Assembly: GCA_050943215.1 (NCBI GenBank)
Contig: JBMNOU010000072.1
Location: 1-8,657, forward strand
Direction: 5' to 3'
Length of the DNA stretch: 8,657 bases
From: JBMNOU01 sp050943215
GTDB lineage: Bacteria; Bacillota; Clostridia; Christensenellales; SZUA-584
Shown: positions 1 through 6,735 of the stretch, piece by piece
Layout of the letters: each line of letters opens with the position of its first letter
Numbering within the stretch: the stretch's first letter is position 1
Position numbers and translations under genes: made by a program
Notes under the pieces: generated by a model
Told to the model about the DNA's origin: nothing
The model's input: the letters and a program-made list of their open reading frames with translations, nothing else
The model's database searches: none

Positions 1-217
1 TTAAAACCTTGTCCGCTTTGTAATTAGTCAAGACATATTCAAAAATAGGGTTTAAATAAATATCCGTTTCTACAATTAATAAGGAGTAATATTGTGGAAA
101 TAACGATGATATCACTCTTATAGTATATCAAGGTGAAGATGTATTGACTATAGAATTTTCACACACTGAATTACTTGTTGGGGAAAGTAGATACGGAATT
201 ACAAAGAGAGGTGTAAT
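1..217 (+). other. Decayed DNA upstream of dhaK remnant, unidentified
   Basis: No intact gene is present. A good ribosome-binding-like AAGGAG at 81-86 precedes a GTG at 94, but that frame stops after nine codons. A second frame stays open from about 91 to 252 and reads like real protein (it contains IVYQGEDVLTIEFSHTELLV), but it has no usable start codon. The pattern of SD, start, frame change and open remainder fits a short gene broken by an indel. It could be a small gene or the end of one that stood before dhaK. I do not recognise the family. No convincing promoter was found. Confidence 0.3.
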
Positions 218-776
218 AAAAAGAAATTTATTAATCAGGTCGAAAATGTGATATCTGAGATGTGCGAAGAAATTCAAAAGCTCATAAATAGATGTTACTG
301 TTGATTTTAAGTGGCGGTTGGTAGCGGATGCTCGATGCAGCAGTGTATGGGGATGTTTTCACATCGCCGTCTACTATACAGGTATATAACGCGGTTTGCC
401 AGCCAAAATCCAATAAAGGCATACTATTAATTGTGAAAATTTGTATAGGTGGTTGAATGAATTTTGACTTGGCAGCCGATATAGCAAGAGAAGATAATAT
501 TGTGATTGAGAGTGCGGTTGAGGATAGCCTTTATACAATAGGGTGAAGATGTGTAGCAGGTACAATATTTATGCATAAAATAGCAGGTGCAGCAGCGGAA
601 CCAGGCAAAGACTTAGATGAATTTCCAAAAAACAATACAAAATGTTGAAACAATTGGAATGTAATTATATGGCTTCGCTTGATATGGCGGGTGTTTCGGT
701 ATTTATACTGAAAGTAGATGATGAACTCAAAGAATTACTTGATTATAAAGTAAATACTATAATGTTAAAAATTTAA
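218..776 (+). pseudogene. dhaK: dhaK pseudogene (dihydroxyacetone kinase substrate-binding subunit)
   Basis: Pieces of DhaK appear in the expected order on the + strand. The N-terminus reads KKFINQVENVISEMCEEIQK (from 218). A central block from 329 contains MLDAAVYGDVFTSP and KGILLIVK. It is followed by MNFDLAADIAREDNIVIES (from 457), VEDSLYTIG, then CVAGTIFMHKIAGAAAEPGK. The C-terminal block is NYMASLDMAGVSVFILKVDD up to the stop at 774-776. Damage is extensive. An SD-like AGAGAGGTG at 205-213 has no start codon after it. The frame changes between 288 and 329 and again near 455. TGA at 544-546 replaces the first Arg codon of the family's GRRG motif. About 140 residues are missing near 640-660, including the region that carries the substrate-binding histidine in DhaK. 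Intact family members have about 330 residues. The gene cannot make a working kinase subunit. It lies directly before the intact dhaL, the usual dhaK-dhaL order, so the pair was probably once functional. Confidence 0.88.
758..763 (+). promoter_or_regulatory. Candidate -10 box inside the dhaK remnant
   Basis: A perfect TATAAT lies 28 bases before the dhaL start, in the 3' end of dead dhaK. There is no good TTGACA-like box at 16-18 bases upstream (the best nearby match, TTGATT, is only 13 bases away) and no extended -10 TG. It could drive the downstream operon now that the upstream gene is decayed, but in AT-rich DNA it may be chance. Confidence 0.2.
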
Positions 777-791
777 ACACAGGGGGTAATT

Positions 792-1412
792 ATGAAGATT
801 CAAGTAAAGGATTTTAAAAAAATCATAATACGAATGAGTGAAATCATTATTAGAAATGAGAAGTATTTCTGTGAATTAGATTCTGCAGCAGGTGATGGAG
901 ATTTCGGCATGTCACTCGCGAAGGGTTTCAAAGAAATACAAAGGCAAGTAGGAGATATTGAAGATAGGTCAATTGATCAATTATTAATGAAGTGTTCAAT
1001 GATCATAACGGAATACTGCGGCGGTGCAACGGGACCTATATGGGGAGGCGCATTCAGATCGGCGGCAAAAAGCACCCAAAATAAAGAATCTTTAGACCTA
1101 GCTGATGTGTCAGAAATGTTTCAGGCAGCAATTATTGGCATTCAAAAACGTGGGGGTGCAAAACTTGGAGAAAAAACATTGCTGGATGCATTGATTTTAG
1201 CTGGAGATGCGTTAAAGAAAGCTGCTGATCAAAAAATGACTTTTAAGGAAGCTTTTAAGATGGCAGCGGCAAGCGCACGAGTAGGAGCGGAACTGACAAA
1301 ATCTATGGTTGCTGCAAAAGGTAGAGCATCATATCTAGGCGAACGTAGTCTGAATCATCCGGATGCAGGTGCGGTTGCGGTAAGCGTCATTTTTAATGAA
1401 ATGATTAATTAG
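792..1412 (+). CDS. dhaL: Dihydroxyacetone kinase subunit DhaL-like protein
   Basis: This 206-residue protein has the normal length of DhaL, the nucleotide-binding subunit that phosphorylates dihydroxyacetone or related short ketoses bound to DhaK in the cytoplasm. The metal/nucleotide site is visible: D30, D35 and D37 in LDSAAGDGDFG. GGATGPIWGGAF (77-88), GGAKLGEKTLLDAL (121-134) and GRASYLGERSLNHPDAGA (177-194) match the family's conserved blocks. In GDGDFGMSLAKGF the His and Asn I recall from the E. coli-type GDADHGLNM motif are Phe and Ser, so this is a divergent branch. The start is supported by AGGGGGT at 781-787. The partner dhaK just upstream is a pseudogene, and no PTS-type DhaM is in the window, so phosphate donor and partner are unknown. 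DhaK/DhaL relatives also phosphorylate four-carbon ketoses such as erythrulose, so the substrate is open. A 55-base gap without an evident terminator leads to the first oxidoreductase. Confidence 0.9.
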   Translation: MKIQVKDFKKIIIRMSEIIIRNEKYFCELDSAAGDGDFGMSLAKGFKEIQRQVGDIEDRSIDQLLMKCSMIITEYCGGATGPIWGGAFRSAAKSTQNKESLDLADVSEMFQAAIIGIQKRGGAKLGEKTLLDALILAGDALKKAADQKMTFKEAFKMAAASARVGAELTKSMVAAKGRASYLGERSLNHPDAGAVAVSVIFNEMIN

Positions 1413-1467
1413 TTTTTTGAAATAGAATTACCTGTATTTTGAAATAAAATAAAGGGAGGAAATAGTA

Positions 1468-2913
1468 ATGATGACGGTTACAGAAGCTTCAAGGGAGACA
1501 CCTTTACTTTGTGAAATGGATGTAATGGTAGTTGGCGGAGGTGCTGCTGGAATAGGGGCAGCGCTGTCAGCGGGGCGAAACGGTGCAAAAACTATTTTAA
1601 TTGAACGTTTTGGGTTTTTAGGCGGATGTCAGACATTGACATATAATGATTCGTACTCTTTTATTGATGATCATATACAGGGAGGCCTTATTCAAGAGAT
1701 AATAGACCGGCTTGAGCGCGGTGGAGCTATACATGATGCTGTTCCCGCAGCATATAGAGGAAAATGGAGCGATAAAGAAGGCTGTTTCTACTTTGATGGG
1801 GAGTATTATAAGTTTCTATTAGATAGCATGATGGAAGAAGCTGGCGTAAAGCTTTTATATCATGCTTTTGCAGTTGATACTATCAAAGAAAATAATTTTA
1901 TAAAAGGCGTTATAGTTGAAACACATCAGGGGAGGCTAGCTATTCTTGCCAAATCCGTTATAGATTGTACAGGAATTGCGGATCTGACTTGGAAGTCGGG
2001 AATTAGTTGTCTCGGTGAGCCGGGCGAAGAAGGATTTCCCGACAGATACAATAATTTTAAAGGACAGCATATGGGCTATGGCTATGGCTATTTCTTGAGT
2101 GGTTTAGACTACGATAAATTCAGAAAATTTGCAGAGGAAAATGAGCAAGATTGGGATAACTGGGTACGCGGTAGAAAGCTATTTTCGCAGGCGAAAGAAA
2201 ATGGTATGGTGCATTCTCTACGGACAAGTATTATTTTAAACGAATACCCCGATGGCAGGGTATGGATGCTCAGCCCAGGTTATACGCTGCCCAAAGGACA
2301 GCACCCTTGGATGGCAGAGACACTGACTGCCGGTGAGATAGATCTTAGGAAACAAGCTTGGTCAATTTATCAGTTAATGAAGAATAATGTACCAGGGTTT
2401 GAGAATACGAAGATTGAACAAACCCCAAGCCGCCTAATGTTTAGAGATGGGCACAGAATACACGGTGAATATGTTCTGACGGAAGAAGATATAAGGAGCG
2501 GTAAAACATTTGATGATGCAATTACACTTTGCAACATGCCGCCAGATCTATTTTTCCCGGATGGCTCACATCACTTTAAATTTGACGTACCTCCATATGA
2601 TATACCTTATCGTAGTTTGCTCTCAAAAGATTATAATAACCTGTTAGCGGCAGGCGGTGTTGTTTCTTGTGACTTTATAACATGGGCGGCTGTAAGATAT
2701 TGCACACCCAGTGTGTGCACGGGGCAGGCGGCCGGTCTTGCGGCGGCACTTGCGGCAAAACAAAATATTTCTCCTAAGCAAGTCGATATAAAAGTATTGC
2801 AAGATACGTTAAACAAACAAGGTATGATGACGACCAATAAAAACTTGCCAAGGGAAGTCATCGAAGAATACAAAAGAAGAGCGAAAGAATGGGGAGACGG
2901 GTTTAGGATGTAA
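1468..2913 (+). CDS. FAD-dependent oxidoreductase, copy 1 of 3
   Basis: This 481-residue soluble flavoprotein resembles the FAD_oxidored (PF12831-like) family; no signal peptide or membrane segment is seen. The N-terminal dinucleotide fold has GGGAAG at 23-28 and the ribose-binding acid E46 at the end of the second strand (ILIERFGFLGG). It is followed by C54 in GGCQT. A middle domain contains IDCTGIA. The C-terminal flavin-closing segment is RYCTPSVCTGQAAGLAAA (GQAAG at 419-423). Cysteines 54, 106, 401 and 417 are shared with copy 3 but absent from copy 2. A two-residue insertion relative to the other copies lies in GEPGEEGFPD. AGGGAGGA at 1453-1460 supports the ATG at 1468, with a second ATG at 1471 also possible. 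It sits between dhaL and copy 2 in the same direction. It probably oxidises or reduces a small organic substrate, but neither substrate nor electron partner can be read from the sequence. Confidence 0.88.
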   Translation: MMTVTEASRETPLLCEMDVMVVGGGAAGIGAALSAGRNGAKTILIERFGFLGGCQTLTYNDSYSFIDDHIQGGLIQEIIDRLERGGAIHDAVPAAYRGKWSDKEGCFYFDGEYYKFLLDSMMEEAGVKLLYHAFAVDTIKENNFIKGVIVETHQGRLAILAKSVIDCTGIADLTWKSGISCLGEPGEEGFPDRYNNFKGQHMGYGYGYFLSGLDYDKFRKFAEENEQDWDNWVRGRKLFSQAKENGMVHSLRTSIILNEYPDGRVWMLSPGYTLPKGQHPWMAETLTAGEIDLRKQAWSIYQLMKNNVPGFENTKIEQTPSRLMFRDGHRIHGEYVLTEEDIRSGKTFDDAITLCNMPPDLFFPDGSHHFKFDVPPYDIPYRSLLSKDYNNLLAAGGVVSCDFITWAAVRYCTPSVCTGQAAGLAAALAAKQNISPKQVDIKVLQDTLNKQGMMTTNKNLPREVIEEYKRRAKEWGDGFRM

Positions 2914-3002
2914 TGAACCATCTTTTACAAACTGTATCAACCAGGGTGCAAGATTTCAGAATAGAATTATTCCGGGAACATATTTGAAAGCGAGGTTATA
3001 AA

Positions 3003-4451
3003 ATGAAGACCATTATTGAGGCTGCAAGAGAAGTCCCATTACTGTGTGAAGAAATGGACGTTGTGGTTGTTGGAGGCGGCGCCGCTGGTATCGGTGCTGC
3101 ATTGTCTGCTGCTAGAAGTGGTGCTAAAATAATATTAATCGACCGGTTTGCCTTTCTTGGCGGAAGTCAAACGGCTTGTTTTGATGATTCATTTGCATGG
3201 GTTGATGATCGTATTCAGGGGGGAATATTAAAAGAAATAATCGATGACATCATAGCTGTTGGGATGGCACACGAATCAAGCCCTGGCCGTATTCGTGACC
3301 ATTGGTCAAATGATAATGGTAATATCTTTTTTGACGGAGAGTACTATAAGTATCTTCTCGACAATATGATGGCTGATGCAGGTGTAAAAGTAATATTTCA
3401 TGCTTTTGCAGTTGATGTAATAAAAGAAGGAACGAAACTAAAGGGTGTCATCATCGAGAGTCTTGAAGGACGTCATGCTGTCTTGGGGAAAACGATCATC
3501 GATTGTACCGGAGTTGGACATATCGCTTGGAAATCTGGAGCAAGCTGTTACGGTGAAGAAGGATACCCTGATGACCGGTTTGGGCCATATAAAGGTTTAC
3601 ACATGGGATTAGGATATGGGTATTTCTTGCGAGGGTTGGATTATGAAAAATTCAGAAAGTTTGCCGAGGCCAATGTTGAAGATTGGGATTATTGGATAAA
3701 AGGTAAAAAGCTTTGTGCTAAAGCAAGGAGCGAAGGCAGGCTATATTCTATGCGGAATGGCATACTTATCACGGAATATAAAGATGGACGCGCATGGATT
3801 ATTAATCCGTTCTATAAACTTGAACGCGGCCAGCATAATTGGCAGGTAGAGCCTGTTAGTGATGCTGAAACCGATATGAGAAAGCAGGCTTGGTCGGTAT
3901 ACTATTTATTAAAAGATAATGTACCAGGTTTTGAAAATACAAAGATTGAACAGACTCCAAGCCACTTATTGTTAAGAGATGGGCATCGTATTGTTGGCGA
4001 ATATACATTAACTGAAGAAGATATGTATGGTGGAAAAACATTTGAGGATTCGATTACTATATGCAATATGCCTCCGGATTTATTTTTTCCGGATGGTTCA
4101 CACCACTTTAAGTTTAACGTTGTTCCCTATGATATCCCATACCGTTGCTTAATATCAAAAGACATTGATAACCTTTTGAGTGCAGGAGGCGGAGCGTCAG
4201 TAGACTTTATTACATGGGGCGCAGTCAGATATTGTACACCGAGTATAACGACAGGGCAAGCGGCAGGTCTTGCAGCTGCAATGGCGGCTAAAAAGAAAAT
4301 TAGTCCAAAAGAAATAGATATTAAGGAGCTGCAGAAAAATTTAAATAAACAGGGCCTTTTAACGACGAATAAACAAGTGCCGAAAGAAGTCGTTGAAGAA
4401 TATCGCCGGAGAGCAACTGAGTGGGGAGAAGGCTTTAGAATCAGCGGCTAA
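3003..4451 (+). CDS. FAD-dependent oxidoreductase, copy 2 of 3 (cysteine-poor variant)
   Basis: This is a 482-residue paralog of its two neighbours with the same domain order. The FAD-binding GGGAAG is at 24-29 and the ribose-binding acid is D47 rather than Glu. GGSQT is at 53-57, DCTG lies in the middle and GQAAGLAAA starts at 418. The protein is complete, with no stop or frameshift. Its notable feature is replacement of four cysteines shared by copies 1 and 3: S55, N107, V400 and T416. It carries a new C59 and keeps the Cys of DCTG and of RYCTPS. The fold and FAD binding look intact, so it is probably an active flavoprotein with altered chemistry or partner rather than a dead copy. The start is supported by GAGG at 2992-2995. 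The 89-base gap before it is the longest in the operon but shows no clear hairpin plus T-run. Confidence 0.87.
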   Translation: MKTIIEAAREVPLLCEEMDVVVVGGGAAGIGAALSAARSGAKIILIDRFAFLGGSQTACFDDSFAWVDDRIQGGILKEIIDDIIAVGMAHESSPGRIRDHWSNDNGNIFFDGEYYKYLLDNMMADAGVKVIFHAFAVDVIKEGTKLKGVIIESLEGRHAVLGKTIIDCTGVGHIAWKSGASCYGEEGYPDDRFGPYKGLHMGLGYGYFLRGLDYEKFRKFAEANVEDWDYWIKGKKLCAKARSEGRLYSMRNGILITEYKDGRAWIINPFYKLERGQHNWQVEPVSDAETDMRKQAWSVYYLLKDNVPGFENTKIEQTPSHLLLRDGHRIVGEYTLTEEDMYGGKTFEDSITICNMPPDLFFPDGSHHFKFNVVPYDIPYRCLISKDIDNLLSAGGGASVDFITWGAVRYCTPSITTGQAAGLAAAMAAKKKISPKEIDIKELQKNLNKQGLLTTNKQVPKEVVEEYRRRATEWGEGFRISG

Positions 4452-4480
4452 AGAACCTATGTTTAGCGTTAAGTTTAGAA

Positions 4481-4487
4481 AGGAAGG
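4481..4487 (+). promoter_or_regulatory. Ribosome binding site deciding the copy 3 start
   Basis: AGGAAGG ends six bases before the ATG at 4494. The frame is also open from a TTG at 4488, but that codon directly abuts this site with no spacing, so ATG 4494 (MKTIIEAA, matching the MKTIIEAA start of copy 2) is the better start. Confidence 0.8.
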
Positions 4488-4493
4488 TTGATT

Positions 4494-5933
4494 ATGAAAA
4501 CAATTATCGAGGCAGCAAAAACAACGCCATTGTTATATAAAGCAGATGTTATTGTAATTGGCGGAGGAGCTGCGGGAATAGGTGCGGCTTTATCCGCAGC
4601 AAGGAATGGAGCAAAAACGGTTATTCTTGAGCGTTTTGGTTTTTTCGGTGGATGCCAAACGCTTACATTTAATAACTCGTTCTCATTTGTAGATGACAGG
4701 ATACAAGGCGGTATTATTAAGGAGATACTAGAACGGCTTGAAGCGGCCGGCGCAACTTACGAATCAAACGCTGGTTGTATTAAGGATTATTGGAGCCGTA
4801 AAGAAGGCTGTTTCTACTTTGACCAAGAGTATTATAAGTTTCTAGTCGATAATATGATGAAAGAAGCTGGAGTTAAGGTACTATTCCATACCCTAGCAGT
4901 TGATGCAATCAAAGAAGGCAATAAATTAAAGGGTGTGATTGTAGAAAGCCTTGAAGGCCGTCACGCAATATTGGGTAAAGTTATTATTGACTGTACTGGA
5001 ATCGCCCATGTTGCGTGGAAATCTGGCGCAAGGTGTGTTGGGGACGAGGGTTATCCGGATGACAAATATGGCCCCTATAAAGGAAGGCATATGGGATATG
5101 GCTATGGGTTCTTTCTGCGCGGGTTAGATTACGATAAATTTAGGGCTTATGCAGAAGAAAATCCTGAGGATTGGGATTATTGGGTGCGCGGCAGGAAGCT
5201 CTTTGTAAAAGCAAAAGCTGAAGGCAAACTATATATGCAGCGGAATAGTTGTCTTATGATAGAGTATAAGGATGGCCATGTATGGCTGATTGGTCCTACA
5301 TATGCGATTCCGGAAGGCAAGCATCCATGGATGTTAGAGATGCTTTCAGCAGGTGAGGTAGACTTAAGAAAACAAGCCTGGTCAACTTATAAAGTGCTAA
5401 AAGAAAATGTGCCAGGATTTGAAAACACAAAAATTGAACAAACTCCAACATCACTAATGCTTAGAGATACGCATAGAATTGTGGGTGAATATACCTTGAC
5501 AGAAGAGGACATCCGTAGTGGCAGGACATTCGATGATTCTATTACCTGCAGCAACATGCCAACAGATTTGTTCTTTCCAGACGGTACTCACCGTTTTAAA
5601 CACGACATAACGCCATATGATATACCATATCGCTGTTTATTATCTGTTGACTACGACAACCTTATTACTGCTGGTGGTGTCATTTCTTGTGATATCTTTA
5701 CATGGTCCGCAATTAGATACTGCACAGTTAGTGTGTGTACAGGGCAGGCAGCCGGGTTAGCCGCTGCGATTGCTTCGAAAAACAATATCACACCTAAAGA
5801 ATTTGACGTGAGGCTTCTTCAGGATGAGCTTAACAGACAAGGAATGATAACGTCAAATAGGCAGGTGCCAAACGAAGTTATTGGTGAATATAGAAGAAGA
5901 GCAGGATCGTGGGGAAAAGGATTAAAACTATGA
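4494..5933 (+). CDS. FAD-dependent oxidoreductase, copy 3 of 3
   Basis: This protein has 479 residues from the chosen ATG. Motifs in order are GGGAAG at 23-28, E46 in ILERFGFFGG, GGCQT with C54, C106 in KEGCFYFD, DCTG in the middle, C399 in SCDIFTW, and RYCTVSVCTGQAAGLAAA with C415 and GQAAG from 417. It shares the four-cysteine set with copy 1. In the middle third (ESLEGRHAILGK, YPDDKYGPYKG) it resembles copy 2 more, so its relationships look mosaic. A 24-base stretch at 4799-4822 is identical to 1773-1796 of copy 1, and 18 bases at 4827-4844 are identical to 1801-1818. It has no signal peptide or membrane segment and is probably cytoplasmic. Only 31 bases separate it from the ATPase gene, which ties the oxidoreductases to the transporter genes in one transcript. 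The substrate is unknown. Confidence 0.88.
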   Translation: MKTIIEAAKTTPLLYKADVIVIGGGAAGIGAALSAARNGAKTVILERFGFFGGCQTLTFNNSFSFVDDRIQGGIIKEILERLEAAGATYESNAGCIKDYWSRKEGCFYFDQEYYKFLVDNMMKEAGVKVLFHTLAVDAIKEGNKLKGVIVESLEGRHAILGKVIIDCTGIAHVAWKSGARCVGDEGYPDDKYGPYKGRHMGYGYGFFLRGLDYDKFRAYAEENPEDWDYWVRGRKLFVKAKAEGKLYMQRNSCLMIEYKDGHVWLIGPTYAIPEGKHPWMLEMLSAGEVDLRKQAWSTYKVLKENVPGFENTKIEQTPTSLMLRDTHRIVGEYTLTEEDIRSGRTFDDSITCSNMPTDLFFPDGTHRFKHDITPYDIPYRCLLSVDYDNLITAGGVISCDIFTWSAIRYCTVSVCTGQAAGLAAAIASKNNITPKEFDVRLLQDELNRQGMITSNRQVPNEVIGEYRRRAGSWGKGLKL

Positions 5934-5964
5934 AAATACTTTTCAAGATTTGGAGGAATAAAAA

Positions 5965-6735
5965 ATGATTCTCAACTTTGAGAATGTTACAAAGTATTTT
6001 GGTGGTTTGGCTGCTGTAAAGGATGTATCTTTTCAAGTCCAAGAAAATCAAATACTTGGATTAATAGGACCAAACGGTTCAGGAAAAACCACCTGTTTTA
6101 ATCTGATCACAGGAGTTTACCGTCCTACAAGCGGAAAGATTGTTTTTAAGGGCGAAGTCATCGACGGTTTACCGTCTTATAAGATTGCACGAAAGGGTAT
6201 ATCGAGGACTTTTCAGATAAGCAGCATTTATCCAGCGTTGACCACGCATCAAAACGTGCTTACTGCCCACCATACGAAATTAAAAGTTGGTTTTGTACAA
6301 GGGATTTTAGGGTTACCGGGTACCGTAAAGGAAGAAAGGATTGCTCATGAACGAAGTCATGAATTACTTGAGTTTGTTGGATTACAACACCTTCACAAAA
6401 TACCAGCTGGAACATTAACCAGTGCTGATCAAAGGCGCTTGATGGTAGCCATTGCTCTTGCTTCAAAGCCACAACTATTGATGTTAGATGAACCATGTGC
6501 CGGAATGACACGGGACGAACAGATTAACATGATCAATCTGATCAGAAAGGTGTGTGATCAAGGGACTCCGGTATTGCTCGTGGAGCACCATATGCGAATG
6601 ATAATGGAGGTATGTGATCACGTGGTAGTACTTAATCTTGGGCAGAAAATCGCAGAGGGTTGTCCGAATGAAATACAAAACAATGAGGCAGTAATTCAGG
6701 CCTATCTGGGAAGGAGTGCCGAACATAATGCTTAA
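5965..6735 (+). CDS. livG: LivG-type ABC transporter ATP-binding protein with degenerate signature
   Basis: This 256-residue protein has the normal LivG length. LivG is one of the two cytoplasmic ATPases of the branched-chain amino acid (HAAT) importer family, whose members also carry urea, amides, aromatic acids and other small compounds. Walker A is GPNGSGKT (35-42), the Q-loop glutamine is Q84 in RTFQ, Walker B is LLMLDEP (171-177) followed by the LivG-typical CAGM, and the switch histidine is H208 in VEHHM. The ABC signature, usually LSGGQ or LPYGQQRR in this family, is LTSADQRR (151-158): both glycines are gone and the following ARAL is AIAL. The frame is otherwise intact. GGAGGA lies seven to eight bases before the ATG. 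Its 3' end overlaps livF, as expected for a translationally coupled heterodimer. No permease or binding-protein gene is nearby, so the cargo cannot be named. Confidence 0.9.
   Translation: MILNFENVTKYFGGLAAVKDVSFQVQENQILGLIGPNGSGKTTCFNLITGVYRPTSGKIVFKGEVIDGLPSYKIARKGISRTFQISSIYPALTTHQNVLTAHHTKLKVGFVQGILGLPGTVKEERIAHERSHELLEFVGLQHLHKIPAGTLTSADQRRLMVAIALASKPQLLMLDEPCAGMTRDEQINMINLIRKVCDQGTPVLLVEHHMRMIMEVCDHVVVLNLGQKIAEGCPNEIQNNEAVIQAYLGRSAEHNA
6711..6716 (+). promoter_or_regulatory. Ribosome binding site deciding the livF start
   Basis: AAGGAG lies inside the end of livG, 11 bases before the ATG at 6728. The frame also has a GTG at 6716, but that codon overlaps this site, so it cannot be served by it. 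ATG 6728 is preferred and gives an eight-base overlap with livG. Confidence 0.7.

Noticed and set aside
374..565. Reverse-strand open frame of 63 codons
   Set aside because: It lies opposite recognisable DhaK fragments on the + strand, has low-complexity composition and no supported ribosome binding site.
2631..2921. Reverse-strand open frame of 96 codons
   Set aside because: It is antisense to the conserved C-terminal segment of oxidoreductase copy 1 and has no family features.
2984..3002. Catabolite-repression (cre) site
   Set aside because: TTGAAAGCG matches the left half of the consensus, but the right half (AGGTTA) does not. It is better read as a ribosome binding site region.
3856..4041. 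Reverse-strand open frame of 61 codons
   Set aside because: It is antisense to conserved coding sequence of oxidoreductase copy 2.
6260..6726. Two overlapping reverse-strand open frames of 80-83 codons
   Set aside because: Both are antisense to the livG-like gene, whose motifs are clear on the + strand.
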